A DNA stretch of 64,000 nucleotides from Trebonia sp963836195 (GCA_963836195.1 CAWIIX010000017.1:62001-126000); one strand, 5' to 3'. Shown: positions 37,060-46,784, counted from the first letter of the stretch. Notes: generated by a model not told the origin, from the sequence alone. Made by a program: numbers and translations.

Positions 37060-38295
37060 TTACTTGTAGAGGGTGGCCGAGCCGTCGGAGTTGATGGTCT
37101 CCATGGCGGCCTCCACGCCGCTGTAGCTCTCGTAGTTGGACGGGGTTCTGTCCCACAGGATGCCCAGCGTGTTGATGTCCAGGTGCTGGAGTTTCTGCAT
37201 GATCGTGGTCTCGTCCAGGTTGCCGGCCTGGGTGATGGCCCAGTCGATCTCCAGGCCGGCGTCCCAGCCCTCCTGGCTGTTGTCGATCGCGTTGTCGTTG
37301 CCGAGGCCCGCCGCCGTCATGCCGGCCATGTACGCCTTGAGGCCGGCCGCGGTGGCCTTCTCCTGCGCAGACGTGCCCTGCTCGGCCGCGGTCAGCCAGT
37401 CCTGCATGGAGCCGAGCACGTAGATGTTCTGCATGACCGACGCGCCGCCGGCCGCCGAGATGAAGCTCGGCAGCTCACAGGCCGAGCATTCGCTGATCGG
37501 GATCGTCGGGCTCTGCGCCCTGATGGCGCGGATCGCGGTGATCGAGTCGGTGCCCGGCACCAGGCCGAAGAGGATGATCTGCGGCTTGGCGGCCAGCATG
37601 GCGAGTACCTGCGGGGTGACGTCGGTCGCGCCGACCTGGTCGATCTGGGTGGAGACGAGCTGGAAGCCGTCCTGCTTGGCGAGGTTCTGCACGGTGGCCT
37701 GGTTGGCCAGGCAGACGGACCCGCAGTTGTCTTCGAGCAGCGCGACCCGGGTGTAATGCCGGGGCGCGATCAGGTTCTGCACCGAGGCGACCTGGTCTTC
37801 CGCGAAGACGTCGTAGAAGCCGGGGAAGCCCCAGGAGTTCAGCTCGCTGGCCGGGTAGCCGTTGGTCTGCCAGCCGGAGGAGAGGCTGATCAGGATCGTC
37901 TTGTTGGCGATCGCGATCGGCAGCGCGGACTCGGTGTCCGCCCCGGACTCCGGCCCCACGATGAACTGCGCGTGGTAGGTCTGGATGCACTTGCGCGCGA
38001 GCAGCTCGGACTCGGCGGCGCTGGACTGGTTGTTCAGAGAGATGTAGGTGACCTTGTGGCCGAGGATGCCGCCGGTGGCGTTGATGTGCTTGAAGTACGC
38101 CTCCGAGCCCCAGTTGTCGGTCTCGCCGATCTGCGCGTACGGGCCCGCCAGGGCCTCGTCGCTGCAGACGACGATGGGGGAGTTGGCGCTGGCGGAGTTG
38201 CCGCCGCCGCTTGAGCCGCAGGCGGCGAGCCCGCCGGCCGCCAGGATGACGGCCGCGGCGACGGCCGCCATGAACGGGGTTCGTCTTCGAATCAT
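37060..38295 (-). CDS. Substrate-binding lipoprotein of a branched-chain-type ABC importer (LivK-like)
   Basis: 411 residues. Lipoprotein signal with lipobox LAAC (Cys26), then a GSSGGG linker. Type I periplasmic-binding fold: SPIVVCSDEALAGPYAQIGETDNWGSEAYFKHINATGGILGHKVTYISLNNQSSAAESELLARKCI is the usual first lobe. Two Cys pairs (CGSVC and CSAC) are uncommon in LivK proteins. Last gene of the leftward operon, 68 bp after LivMG. It determines the importer's specificity; sequence alone does not give the ligand. Confidence 0.92.
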   Translation of the reverse strand: MIRRRTPFMAAVAAAVILAAGGLAACGSSGGGNSASANSPIVVCSDEALAGPYAQIGETDNWGSEAYFKHINATGGILGHKVTYISLNNQSSAAESELLARKCIQTYHAQFIVGPESGADTESALPIAIANKTILISLSSGWQTNGYPASELNSWGFPGFYDVFAEDQVASVQNLIAPRHYTRVALLEDNCGSVCLANQATVQNLAKQDGFQLVSTQIDQVGATDVTPQVLAMLAAKPQIILFGLVPGTDSITAIRAIRAQSPTIPISECSACELPSFISAAGGASVMQNIYVLGSMQDWLTAAEQGTSAQEKATAAGLKAYMAGMTAAGLGNDNAIDNSQEGWDAGLEIDWAITQAGNLDETTIMQKLQHLDINTLGILWDRTPSNYESYSGVEAAMETINSDGSATLYK

Positions 38296-38363
38296 GGTTC
38301 TTTCCTCCTGGGAATCGCATTGCTAGGGACATCGAAGGGTTGGAGCGACGGCGGGGTTTCTGC

Positions 38364-40256
38364 CTAGCTCCCGACCAGGAGCGTGTTGACGACCGGCGAG
38401 GACCGGAAGTCTTCGGGGCCGCCGTCGAAGACCAGCCGGCCGGCCGCGAGCACGAAGATCCGCTCGCTGACCTGCGCGACCAGGGCCAGGTCGTGTTCCA
38501 CCAGGAGCACGCAGGTGCGGGTGGCGACCGCGGCGAGCACGCCCGCGAGCCGCTGGCGCTGCTCTTCCGACAGGCCGGAGGCGGGCTCGTCGAGGAGCAG
38601 CAGGCGGGGGTTGGGCGCGAGCGCGCGGGCGAGCTCGACCATCCGCTGGGTCTCCAGCGTCAGGCTGGAGACCTCCCGGCCCGCCAGGTGGGCCATGCCG
38701 AGGTCGGCCAGCGCCCTCGACGCCTGCGCCCTGGCGTCGTCGAGCCGGCTGCGCGCGATCCTGGTCGCGATCGACGACTTGTGCGAGGCCAGGCAGGCGA
38801 CCGCCACGTTGTCGAGCACGGTGCGGCCCTTGATCAGGTGGACGGACTGGAAGGTCCGGCTGATGCCCTGGTAGAACCGCTCGTGCGGCGGGCGCCTGGT
38901 GATGTCGGCGCCGCTGAGGATGACCTCGCCCCGGGACGGCGGGACGCTGCCGCCGATGACGTTGAGCAGGGTCGACTTGCCCGCGCCGTTCGGGCCGCAG
39001 AGCGCGAACAGGCCGCGTTCCGGCAGCGTGAGGGAGACGTCCTCGAGCACGCTGAGCCCGCCGTACTCCTTGAATACGGACCTGACCTCAAGCAGCGCCG
39101 ACTGCGAGCCGCCGTCGCCGTCGCGCGTCCCGGCCGTCGCCGCTGCGCCGCCGGCGCCGGCGCCGCCCGCGTCGCGGATATGGCGTTTCCGTCGTGGGGA
39201 CGACGGAAACGCCATGCCGGTGCCGCCGCTCCGCTCGGCGGGGGCGGAGCCCAGCCGCGAGCGCAGTCGGGCGACCCCGGTCGTCACGATGCCCGCCAGC
39301 CCCTCCGGGTCCACCAGCAGCACCACGGTCAGCAGCAGCCCCTCGACCACGAGGATGTTGACGCTCACCCAGTTGCTGGCGCCCTGCAGGTACTGGATCA
39401 CCAGCGCGCCGATGACCGCCCCGATGACCGACCGCCGCCCGCCGATGAACAGCATGATCAGCAGCGCCAGCTCGGCCGTCGGGTCGACCAGCGTCTCCGG
39501 CACGAACTGCTGGGTGCCCGCGTAGACCGCGCCGCCGAGGGTGGCGAACACGCAGCCGAGCACGAACAGCTCCAGCTTCCGCCGCGGCGTGCGGACCCCG
39601 AGCGCGGCCGCCGTCCGCTCGTCCACCCCGAGCACGAACAGCTCGAGGCCGATGTCGGAGGTGAGGATGCGGGCGGCGATGAAGACCGCGAGCGCGAGCA
39701 GCGCGATGACGATCAGACCGCCGCCGACCAGCGCGACCGTGGTCGACGCGGACGAGGACGGCCACAGGGTGCCGGGCAGCGGCGCGCCGACCGCGCCGCC
39801 GAGGAACCCGGTCCCCGACACGTAGCCGACCGCGATCAGCGGCAGCATCAGCGTGGCGACGGCCAGCGCCAGCCCGGAGGCCCGGGTGACGACCGAGCCG
39901 AGCAGGATCGCCAGCAGGGCCGAGCCGACCAGCACGATCGGCGTGGCGATCAGCACCGGCATGTTGTAGTGCGTGTTCAGCATGGCCACGCCGTAGGCGC
40001 CGACGCCCATGAACACCGACTGGCTGAACGCGATCTGCTGGGAGAAGCCGATCTGCACCGCCATGCCCGCGGTGACGATCGCGTAGCAGGCGGCGAGCAC
40101 GAACACCGAGCCGGCGTACTGCTGCCCCCAGACGAGCACGAAACCCGCGCCGACGACGGCGACCAGCGCCGTCGGCGTCAGCCCGCGCGGAACCCGGGCC
40201 GCGACGAGCGCCGAGCGCTCGGCCGAGCGCCGGGAGGAGGCCAGGAGCCCGTTCAT
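38364..40256 (-). CDS. LivM-LivG fusion: permease plus ATP-binding protein
   Basis: About 630 residues. Residues 1-330 are LivM: some nine membrane spans and the signature region QIGFSQQIAFSQSVFMGVGAYGVAM. Residues 375-630 are LivG: GPNGAGKSTLLNVIGG, ISRTFQSVHLIKGRTVLDNV, SSLTLETQRMVELARALAPNPRLLLLDEPASGLS and the H-loop LLVEHDLALVAQ. The signature is SLTLE rather than LSxGQ, close to the LSYGxQ of LivG but diverged. Between them lies a Gly/Ala-rich linker encoded partly by a perfect palindrome. The start overlaps the LivH stop by 4 bp. Such fusions are known in this transporter family. Confidence 0.9.
   Translation of the reverse strand: MNGLLASSRRSAERSALVAARVPRGLTPTALVAVVGAGFVLVWGQQYAGSVFVLAACYAIVTAGMAVQIGFSQQIAFSQSVFMGVGAYGVAMLNTHYNMPVLIATPIVLVGSALLAILLGSVVTRASGLALAVATLMLPLIAVGYVSGTGFLGGAVGAPLPGTLWPSSSASTTVALVGGGLIVIALLALAVFIAARILTSDIGLELFVLGVDERTAAALGVRTPRRKLELFVLGCVFATLGGAVYAGTQQFVPETLVDPTAELALLIMLFIGGRRSVIGAVIGALVIQYLQGASNWVSVNILVVEGLLLTVVLLVDPEGLAGIVTTGVARLRSRLGSAPAERSGGTGMAFPSSPRRKRHIRDAGGAGAGGAAATAGTRDGDGGSQSALLEVRSVFKEYGGLSVLEDVSLTLPERGLFALCGPNGAGKSTLLNVIGGSVPPSRGEVILSGADITRRPPHERFYQGISRTFQSVHLIKGRTVLDNVAVACLASHKSSIATRIARSRLDDARAQASRALADLGMAHLAGREVSSLTLETQRMVELARALAPNPRLLLLDEPASGLSEEQRQRLAGVLAAVATRTCVLLVEHDLALVAQVSERIFVLAAGRLVFDGGPEDFRSSPVVNTLLVGS
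39180..39215. repeat. Perfect 16-bp palindrome in the LivM-LivG linker
   Basis: Arms atggcgtttccgtcgt and acgacggaaacgccat with a 4-nt GGGG loop. Encodes part of MAFPSSPRRKRH on the minus strand. Its sequence is unlike the flanking GC-rich linker, as if inserted. Confidence 0.8.
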
Positions 40257-41140
40257 CCGCTCACCGCCGATTCGAAGCCGAGCTGGCGCGGCCACGCGAG
40301 GACCATCGCGGCCAGGATCGCGTAGAGCACCGTGTCGCCGTACTCGGCGCTGACGTAGCCGCCGAGCATCGCCTCGAGGACGCCGATGAACAGGCCGGCC
40401 AGCAGTGCCCGGCCCGGTTTGCGGAACCCGCCGTAGGCGGCCGCGAGGAAGCCGGTCAGCGAGATCGTCGCCCCCGACAGGTAGGTGAACCCGGTCAGCG
40501 GCGATTCCACGATGCCGAAGACGGCCGCGATGACCGCGGTCCCGACGAAGATCAGCCGCCGGTAGCGGCGGGTGTCGATGCCGACGATCCGCGCGCCGAC
40601 CGAGTTCTCGCCGCTCGCCTCGAGCGCCTTGCCGCCGAGGGTGAACCTGATGTAGACCCAGAACGCGCCGCCGATGATCACCGCGCAGGCGAGTACCAGC
40701 AGGCCGGCCCGCTCGAAGTGCAGGCTGCCGAGGCTGAGCGAGGCGCCGTTCCACAGCGCCGGGGCGGCGTGCACGTCGGTCCCGAACAGCATCTTCGCCA
40801 CCCCGTCGATGAAGAACGAGAGCGCGAAGGTGAAGAAGAAGGTGACGACGATGCCGTCCATCCGCTGCGGCCCGTCCTGCGCGATGCGCAGCACCACCTG
40901 GTCGTAGACGTAGGCGAAGGCGGCGACGACGAGCAGCGTGCAGATGATGGCGACCGGCAGCGGCAGCCCCTTGACCCGGTAGAGGTTGTCCACGCCGAGC
41001 GCGCCGACCATGGCGAAGTCGCCGACGGCGAGGTTGAGGATGTTGGAGACCCGGTACCAGACCGAGACGCAGACGGCGAACATCGCGTAGATGGCGCCGG
41101 TCGTGATGCCGGCGATGAGCAGGTTGCCGAACTTCATCAT
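40253..41140 (-). CDS. LivH-type permease
   Basis: 295 residues, eight or so membrane helices: FGNLLIAGITTGAIYAMFAVCVSVWYRVSNILNLAVGDFAMVGAL is the typical LivH N-terminus. The EAA-like contact is GKALEASGENSVGARIVGIDTRRY. ATG 41140 (ATG-ATG-AAG) overlaps the LivF stop; an extended upstream frame is not needed. Forms the membrane channel with LivM. Confidence 0.93.
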   Translation of the reverse strand: MMKFGNLLIAGITTGAIYAMFAVCVSVWYRVSNILNLAVGDFAMVGALGVDNLYRVKGLPLPVAIICTLLVVAAFAYVYDQVVLRIAQDGPQRMDGIVVTFFFTFALSFFIDGVAKMLFGTDVHAAPALWNGASLSLGSLHFERAGLLVLACAVIIGGAFWVYIRFTLGGKALEASGENSVGARIVGIDTRRYRRLIFVGTAVIAAVFGIVESPLTGFTYLSGATISLTGFLAAAYGGFRKPGRALLAGLFIGVLEAMLGGYVSAEYGDTVLYAILAAMVLAWPRQLGFESAVSG

Positions 41141-41796
41141 GCCGCACCTGCCACGCTGTCGCCCGCCACGCCGTTGCGCACCTCGACCCGCCGGTTGCAC
41201 AGGGTCAGTGCCCGCTTCGGGGCCTCCTCGACGACGATCAGCGTCGTCCCCTGCTCGTGGATCTTCGCCAGGGCGTCGTACACGCGCTTGGCGACGGCCT
41301 CGGCCAGCCCCAGGCAGGGCTCGTCGACCGCGAGGATCTTCGGGTCGGCGGCCAGCCCGCGGGCGATCGCGACCATCTGCTGCTGGCCGCCGGAGAGGGT
41401 GCCCGCGAGCTGCTTGAGGTGCAGGTTGAGCTCGGGGAAAAGCTCAATCGCGCGGGCGAACGGTCCCGATCTTCGCGCCTTGCCGATGCTTCTCGTCCAC
41501 GTGTAGCAGCCCAGCAGGATGTTGTCGGCCGTGCTCAGGTCGGGGTAGAGCTGACGGCGCTCGGGCACCAGGGTCAGGCCGTGCCTGGCGGCCCAGCGCA
41601 CGTCGCCGTTCCTGGCCGGCGCGCCGAAGATCTCGACCGCGCCGCGGCGGCGGATCATGCCGGTGACGCCCATCAGGATCGAGGACTTGCCGTTGCCGTT
41701 GGGGCCGATGATCGCGCAGGCGTCGCCCTCGGCGACCGTGAACGTCGCGTCGTGGACCGCGACCACGTTCCCGTACGCGACCGAGAGGTTCCGCAC
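41137..41796 (-). CDS. LivF-type ATP-binding protein
   Basis: 219 residues from GTG 41796. Walker A GPNGNGKSSIL, Q-loop area GLTLVPERRQLYPDLS, signature LSGGQQQMVAIARGL, Walker B ILAVDEPCLGL, and VVEEAPKRAL in place of the usual V-E-Q/H switch. The true start may be ATG 41896, which overlaps the IlvD stop (ATGA) and encodes MTATGSTPTGAPRP, but it is out of frame unless an indel lies in the GC run near 41810. Second ATPase of the importer, paired with LivG. Confidence 0.88.
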   Translation of the reverse strand: MRNLSVAYGNVVAVHDATFTVAEGDACAIIGPNGNGKSSILMGVTGMIRRRGAVEIFGAPARNGDVRWAARHGLTLVPERRQLYPDLSTADNILLGCYTWTRSIGKARRSGPFARAIELFPELNLHLKQLAGTLSGGQQQMVAIARGLAADPKILAVDEPCLGLAEAVAKRVYDALAKIHEQGTTLIVVEEAPKRALTLCNRRVEVRNGVAGDSVAGAA

Positions 41797-41892
41797 CGCC
41801 AGCGCCGCGCCCGCCAGCGCCGCGCCCGCCGCCCGGCGCGCTCTCGGCGCGCGCCGGTCGGGGTGCTCCGGTCGGCGTGCTTCCGGTGGCCG

Positions 41893-43491
41893 TCATGACG
41901 CCGTCCTCCGGGGCCTCAGGACCGCGCCCTCGGGCAGCGGCCGGACCAGCCGCTGGTACACCGACAGCCAGCCGACCTCGACCGGCCGCGCGGGCGGGTT
42001 GGCCGCCAGGGCCGCCCGTCGCTCGGCCAGTTCGCCGTCCGGCACGTCGAGGTCGGCGGTCCGGCCGGGCACGTCGATGCGGATCATGTCGCCGTCCGTG
42101 ACCAGGGCGAGCGGCCCGCCCGCGGCCGCCTCGGGCGACACCTCGCCGACGACGATGCCCTTGTTCACCAGGCCGGACAGCTGCCCGTCGGTGACCACCG
42201 CGACCTGGCCGGTCAGCCCGGCCCCGTCGAGCGCGAACACGAGCCGGGAGGCCATGCCCATGCCGGGCGAGCCGGTGACGCCCTGGCCGCGTAGCACCAC
42301 GACCTGCCCGGCGTGGATGAGGCCGGCCGTGAGCCCGTCGAGTGACGCGTCGGGGGAGTCGAAGACGATCGCGGGGCCGGCGAACTCGAGCGGCCGGTCG
42401 TCCGCCACCGCCAGCTTGACGATCCCGCCGTCCGGGCAGAGGCTGCCGCGGATGACGACGATCGTCGGCCGCCGCCCGAGGGCGCGCTCCGGCGGCCGGA
42501 TGGTCTGCTCGTCGGCCACGGCGACCCCGTCGAGGTTGGCCGCGACGGTGTCGCCGGTGACGGTCAGCGCGTCGCCGTCGAGCAGCGGCTCGAGCTGCTT
42601 CATGATCGCCCGGGTGCCGCCCGCGTCCTCGAACTCCTCGATCGACGTCTCGCCGTTGGGCCTGATCGCGGTGAGCAGCGGCACCCCGTCGGCCAGCGTC
42701 TCGAACAGCCGGTAGACGTCCGCGTCGGCCTCCGCCTCGGCCGCGACCGCCTGCAGGTGCTTGACCGAGTTGATCGACCCGCTGACCGAGAGGATCGCGG
42801 TGACCGCGTTCGCGAACGCGGCCGGGGTCATGATGTCCCGCGGCCGCAGGTCCTCGGCGACCATCTCGACGATGCGGGCGGCGGCGTCGTCGACCGCCCG
42901 CCACATCGGCTCGCTGTTCGCCCGCACCGGGGTGGATCCCGGCAGCGCCATGCCCAGCGCCTCGCACGCCAGGTGCATCGTGTTGGCGGTGCCGATGCCG
43001 GCGCAGACGCCCGGGCTGAGCACGGCGTTGGCGCTCATCTCGGTCAGCTCGGCCGCGTCCAGCCGGCCGCTGGCGACGTGGCCGGCCGCCAGGAACACGT
43101 CCTCGATGTCGCAGTGCCTGCCCCGGTAGGACCCGCTCGCCTGGTAGCCGCAGGCGACCATGATGGTCGGGATGTTCAGCCGGGCGGCCGCCATGAGCTG
43201 GCCGGGCGCGGTCTTGTCGCACGACGCCAGGCAGATCATCGCGTCCAGCTGGGCGCCCTCGACCTGCATCTCGATGTCGTTGGTGATGAGGTCGCGGGCG
43301 GACAGGATGTACCCGCCGCGGTGGCCGGCGCTGTGAATGAAGTCGCTCGGGGCGGCGGTGCGGATCTCGAAGCCGATCCCGCCCGCCAGCTCGATCGCCC
43401 GCTTGGCCCGGCGGGCGATCTCGTCGAGGTGGCTGAAGCAGATCGCAAGCTGCGACGACGTGTTGACGATGGCGATCTTCGGCTTGACCAT
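41893..43491 (-). CDS. IlvD/Edd family dehydratase (dihydroxy-acid dehydratase-like)
   Basis: Fe-S dehydratase for hydroxylated acids. At least 532 residues: IAIVNTSSQLAICFSHLDEIA, MICLASCDKTAPGQLMAAARL (cluster Cys), CGYQASGSYRGRHCDIEDV, GVCAGIGTANTMHLACEALGMALPGS (cluster Cys), IRGSLCPDGGIVK, VVLRGQGVTGSPGMG and DGQLSG. The family N-terminus LRSNYEPGTSRWATRRAQWLALGLSDED is present in frame upstream of Met 43491, back to about 43600, but that stretch has no start codon. Either an indel hides the start or a non-standard start is used. Its place beside AcnX suggests a second dehydration, or a sugar-acid/hydroxy-acid substrate rather than valine synthesis. Confidence 0.9.
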   Translation of the reverse strand: MVKPKIAIVNTSSQLAICFSHLDEIARRAKRAIELAGGIGFEIRTAAPSDFIHSAGHRGGYILSARDLITNDIEMQVEGAQLDAMICLASCDKTAPGQLMAAARLNIPTIMVACGYQASGSYRGRHCDIEDVFLAAGHVASGRLDAAELTEMSANAVLSPGVCAGIGTANTMHLACEALGMALPGSTPVRANSEPMWRAVDDAAARIVEMVAEDLRPRDIMTPAAFANAVTAILSVSGSINSVKHLQAVAAEAEADADVYRLFETLADGVPLLTAIRPNGETSIEEFEDAGGTRAIMKQLEPLLDGDALTVTGDTVAANLDGVAVADEQTIRPPERALGRRPTIVVIRGSLCPDGGIVKLAVADDRPLEFAGPAIVFDSPDASLDGLTAGLIHAGQVVVLRGQGVTGSPGMGMASRLVFALDGAGLTGQVAVVTDGQLSGLVNKGIVVGEVSPEAAAGGPLALVTDGDMIRIDVPGRTADLDVPDGELAERRAALAANPPARPVEVGWLSVYQRLVRPLPEGAVLRPRRTAS

Positions 43492-43671
43492 GTCCTCGTC
43501 GGACAGGCCGAGCGCGAGCCACTGCGCCCGCCTCGTCGCCCACCGGGAGGTGCCCGGCTCGTAGTTGGAGCGAAGTTCCTGAATGCCAGGTCCCCGCGCG
43601 CCCGATAGCCTTGCCTCTTCATCGGGCGTGCCTCGGGGGGTACGGGGGTCGCCCCCCGGATGACCACAGTG

Positions 43672-44082
43672 TCATCGCTTGGTTACCTCCACTGTCGAGT
43701 TATCGAGAAGCAGCCAGTCGCCGGTGGCGATGACCTCGCACGGGTCGGCGTCGAGGTCGGTGACGGCCGGAACGCGGGTCACCACCGCCCCGAGGGCCGA
43801 CTTGGCCGAGATCCGGCCGATGACCATGCCGATCGGCGCGGTGCCCGACAGCCGCGTGGTCTGGAAGAAGCCGGACCAGCCGGAGGAGCCCTTAGCGCTC
43901 GGGAAGACGAGGATCTTGCCGGTGAAGCAGACCTCGAACAGCTCGTGCCGGGGCTCGATGATCACGCCGCGAGCCGGGTCGATGCCGCCCCAGCCGGAGA
44001 TCGGCTCGTGCGACACCAGCGCCTCGCCCTCGACGGTGCCGGGGACGACCGTTCTTCCGTGCAGGACGCGCCGCTCGGACAT
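43672..44082 (-). CDS. Aconitase X swivel domain protein (AcnX small subunit, DUF126)
   Basis: 136 residues: RVLHGRTVVPGTVEGEALVSHEPISGWGGIDPARGVII, then ILVFPSAKGSSGWSGFFQTTRL, then ARVP-like VVTRVPAVTDLD. This is the swivel domain that closes the active site of AcnX enzymes, here as a separate subunit (bacterial two-subunit type). The start overlaps the large-subunit stop by one base. Bacterial AcnX pairs include cis-3-hydroxy-L-proline dehydratase. Confidence 0.92.
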   Translation of the reverse strand: MSERRVLHGRTVVPGTVEGEALVSHEPISGWGGIDPARGVIIEPRHELFEVCFTGKILVFPSAKGSSGWSGFFQTTRLSGTAPIGMVIGRISAKSALGAVVTRVPAVTDLDADPCEVIATGDWLLLDNSTVEVTKR

Positions 44083-45368
44083 CAGCTCAGCTCTCCGTTC
44101 CAGCGCCCGGTCACGGCCGCGTCGACGCACTCGTCGAGCGTGCCGAACCAGGCCTCGATGCCGAGGATCGCGGGCAGGTAGTGCGCCTGCTTGGCCGAGT
44201 CGGTGGCGAACACCCGGGTGCCGCGCGGCGCCGCCCGGGACATGGCCGGGCACGAGTCGGCCAGCACCCGTCCGCCGGCCCGCTCGATCACGGCGGTGTA
44301 GCCGGACCGGTCGGCGACCACCTTGAGCGAGCGCGGGGCCATGATCCAGAGCTCGGTGCCGGCCGACAGACGCCTGCCGTCGAGCAGCTCCGCCGTCCGC
44401 CTGATCTGATCGACCGAGGCGTGCGGGCAGCCGAGCAGCACGAAGTCGACGTCATCGGACGAGCCGATCTCGTTCAGCGTCTCGTACATCGCCCGCCGCT
44501 CGGCCGGCCCGTACACCACCGCCTCGGGCGTAGTCGCGGCGCCGTTGAACGCCGCTTCCACCGTCGGCGCCTCCGGGGTGATCCCGGGAATGTGGTACAG
44601 CTCGACCCCGCCCGAGGTGGCGGCGGCCGCGCCGAAGTGCTTGAGCTCGGTCAGGTCGGGCCGCGCGATGTCCCCGACGATCACCGGGTGGTCCTCGCCC
44701 GCGACCCCGCCCGCGAAGTAGCCGAGCATCCCCCAGTCCTGGAAGCTCTCGACCGTCAGGCCCCGTACGTCGATCAGGTGCGTGCCATGCCGGTTCACGT
44801 CCAGGTGGTTGCCCCAGCAGGGCACCTTCCCGGTCAGCGAGGCGGCGCCGGTGGAGGCGATCCCCTCGCAGTTGGTCCGGGCGCCGAGGACCGAGTTCGC
44901 GTAGATCACGGCCGACGACTCCATCCACGCGCAGTGCTCGCCGCGCAGCGGCAGGTTCCCGACCTGGTACGGCGTGCAGGTGGCGAGGATGTTCACCCCG
45001 TGCCGCCCGTAGAACGACTCCGCGTCCTCCTGCAGGGCCACGTTCTCCGGGGGATAGGGCACGATGCCGGCCGAGTCGGGGCCGAACCCGTGCTGCAGCT
45101 GGCAGGTCGGCACCCGCATCGACGGGATGGACAGGTCCAGGTCGCTGTCCAGGTTGATCACCGCGAACGCCTTGTCCCAGCCGCCCTCGGCCACCAGCCG
45201 CGCCTTGACCGGCGACGGCTGGGTCATCGTCCCGGCCACGTTGCGGATGTCGCACAGCCGGTCCGCGTCGAGCGCGAACCCGTACCTGATCAGCAGGTCC
45301 ATCGCGGCGGCGACCGCGTCGCCCTCGGCGCCGTCGCGCATCCGCTTCTCGTCTTCGGTCAGGAACAT
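44082..45368 (-). CDS. Aconitase X catalytic domain protein (AcnX large subunit, DUF521)
   Basis: 428 residues from ATG 45368 (MFLTEDEKRMRDGAEGDAVAAAMDLLIRYG). Cluster and substrate regions: TQPSPVKARLVAEGG, CTPYQVGNLPLRGEHCAWMESSAVIYANSVLGARTNCEG and GCPHASVDQIRRTAELL; the conserved Cys near CTPY, TNCEG and GCPH fit Fe-S ligands. A neighbouring frame makes it appear fused to the FAD enzyme, but the start here is 25 bp after that gene's natural stop. With the small subunit it forms a lyase; the hydroxyproline dehydratase role is a family inference. Confidence 0.92.
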   Translation of the reverse strand: MFLTEDEKRMRDGAEGDAVAAAMDLLIRYGFALDADRLCDIRNVAGTMTQPSPVKARLVAEGGWDKAFAVINLDSDLDLSIPSMRVPTCQLQHGFGPDSAGIVPYPPENVALQEDAESFYGRHGVNILATCTPYQVGNLPLRGEHCAWMESSAVIYANSVLGARTNCEGIASTGAASLTGKVPCWGNHLDVNRHGTHLIDVRGLTVESFQDWGMLGYFAGGVAGEDHPVIVGDIARPDLTELKHFGAAAATSGGVELYHIPGITPEAPTVEAAFNGAATTPEAVVYGPAERRAMYETLNEIGSSDDVDFVLLGCPHASVDQIRRTAELLDGRRLSAGTELWIMAPRSLKVVADRSGYTAVIERAGGRVLADSCPAMSRAAPRGTRVFATDSAKQAHYLPAILGIEAWFGTLDECVDAAVTGRWNGELS

Positions 45369-45393
45369 CAGCCGCTCCGCCCGTCGTCGTGGA

Positions 45394-46751
45394 TCATCGG
45401 TGACCTCCGGATGACTGCGCCGGATCGCCCAGGTTGGCGGCGAGCCGCTCCTGCAGCTGGCCGATGTCGATCTGGTGCAGGCTGCCGCTGGTTCAAATCC
45501 GCTGTTGCCGAACGGTCCCGGGCGACTGCCGAAGGCCAGGTCGAGCGCGTGCGCCGCGGCCGCCCCCATCGCCGAGCAGGGGCCCATCACCCGCACGCTC
45601 GACAGCGCGGCGGCGTCGCCGTCCGCGCACCGGCCGGCCGCGACCAGGTTGTGCGCGTCCGGCGGGAGCAGCGACCGCAGCGGCACGTAGTGCACGTGAT
45701 CGGCCGGGAACATCTCCCACACGTAGCCGTCGGACCGGTCGTGCAGCTCCACCGGCCACGCGGTCCGCGCCACGGCGTCGTCGAACCGCACCCCCGAGCG
45801 CACCTCGTCGACGGTGAGCTGGTGCGCGCCCTTGATCCAGCGCGTCTGCCGCCGCCCGGGGAACCCGTACGCCCGCACCCGCGCGTCGCCGAAGGCCTTC
45901 GGGAACTCCGCCCGGAGCAACTCGAGGGCGCGGTCGGCCTGGTCGCGGCCCTCGAACATGGCCCGCGAGGCGGAGATCGGGTCGAGCGGCGCGTCGATGT
46001 GGGTCACGTTCATCACCGCGGTGCCGCGGCCGGGGAAGAAGAACGCGAGCCCGCCCCGCCGCAGCAGCCCCGACTCCTCGCCCCGCGCGGCGAACACCGC
46101 GTCGACCTCGCCCGCCTCGGGCTTGTGCTCCTCGTGCAGGTTCTCCACGATGAACTGCTGGCTGCCGTAGATCGGCCGCGACGGCTCCCAGCACGGCAGC
46201 CCGGCCTGCCAGGTCAGCGCCGCGTCCCCGCTCGCGTCCACGTATCCGGACGCCCGCACCCGGACGTTCCCGTACCGGGTGCCGAAGTCGGCCGACGTCA
46301 CGAACCCGTCCCGCATCGACACGTCCCCGAGCACCGCCCCGGTGATGACCTGGATCCCGAGCGACTGCACGGTCTTCTCCAGCCACCGGCCGAGCGCGAC
46401 CTCGTTGTAGAAAACGGTCGTCGTGTGACCGCGGGAGAAGTAGAGGTCGCCCGACGGCCCCAGCGCGGCGAAGATGTCGTCGAACACCCCGTGGGTGAGC
46501 TGGGTGTACTCCGGCGCGTTGCCGAAGATCCCGCAGAACAGGCCGATCAGCGAGTGCACCATCTGGCCGCCGATCAACGGCAGCGAGTCGATCAGCACCA
46601 CCGAGCGGCCCAGGCGCGCGGACTCGATGGCCGCCGTCGAGCCCGCGATCCCCGCCCCCACCACGCAGACGTCGGCGGTGATCTCGTGCACGGGCGCGGC
46701 GGCCGGCCGCGTCACCGCGTCCAGCCGAAGTTCGGTAAGTTCATGCGGCAT
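45394..46751 (-). CDS. FAD-dependent oxidoreductase (FAD_oxidored type), one frameshift
   Basis: About 452 residues from ATG 46751 (MPHELTELRL). FAD-binding dinucleotide motif ADVCVVGAGIAGSTAAIESARLGRSVVLID, then GGQMVHSLIGLFCGIF, VDASGDAALTWQAGLP, and late AAGRCADGDAAALSSVRVMGPCSAMGAAAAHALDLAFG. After GPFGNSG the frame slips (near 45490); the natural end LHQIDIGQLQERLAANLGDPAQSSGGHR with TGA at 45394-45396 is in the next frame. Read without repair it runs on into the AcnX gene as a false 900-residue fusion. Fumarate-reductase/succinate-dehydrogenase-like fold, first gene of the operon; oxidises the substrate or product of the dehydratases. Confidence 0.85.
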
Positions 46752-46784
46752 GTCTGGGACGTTAGGTCCGTTAACAACCGACAA

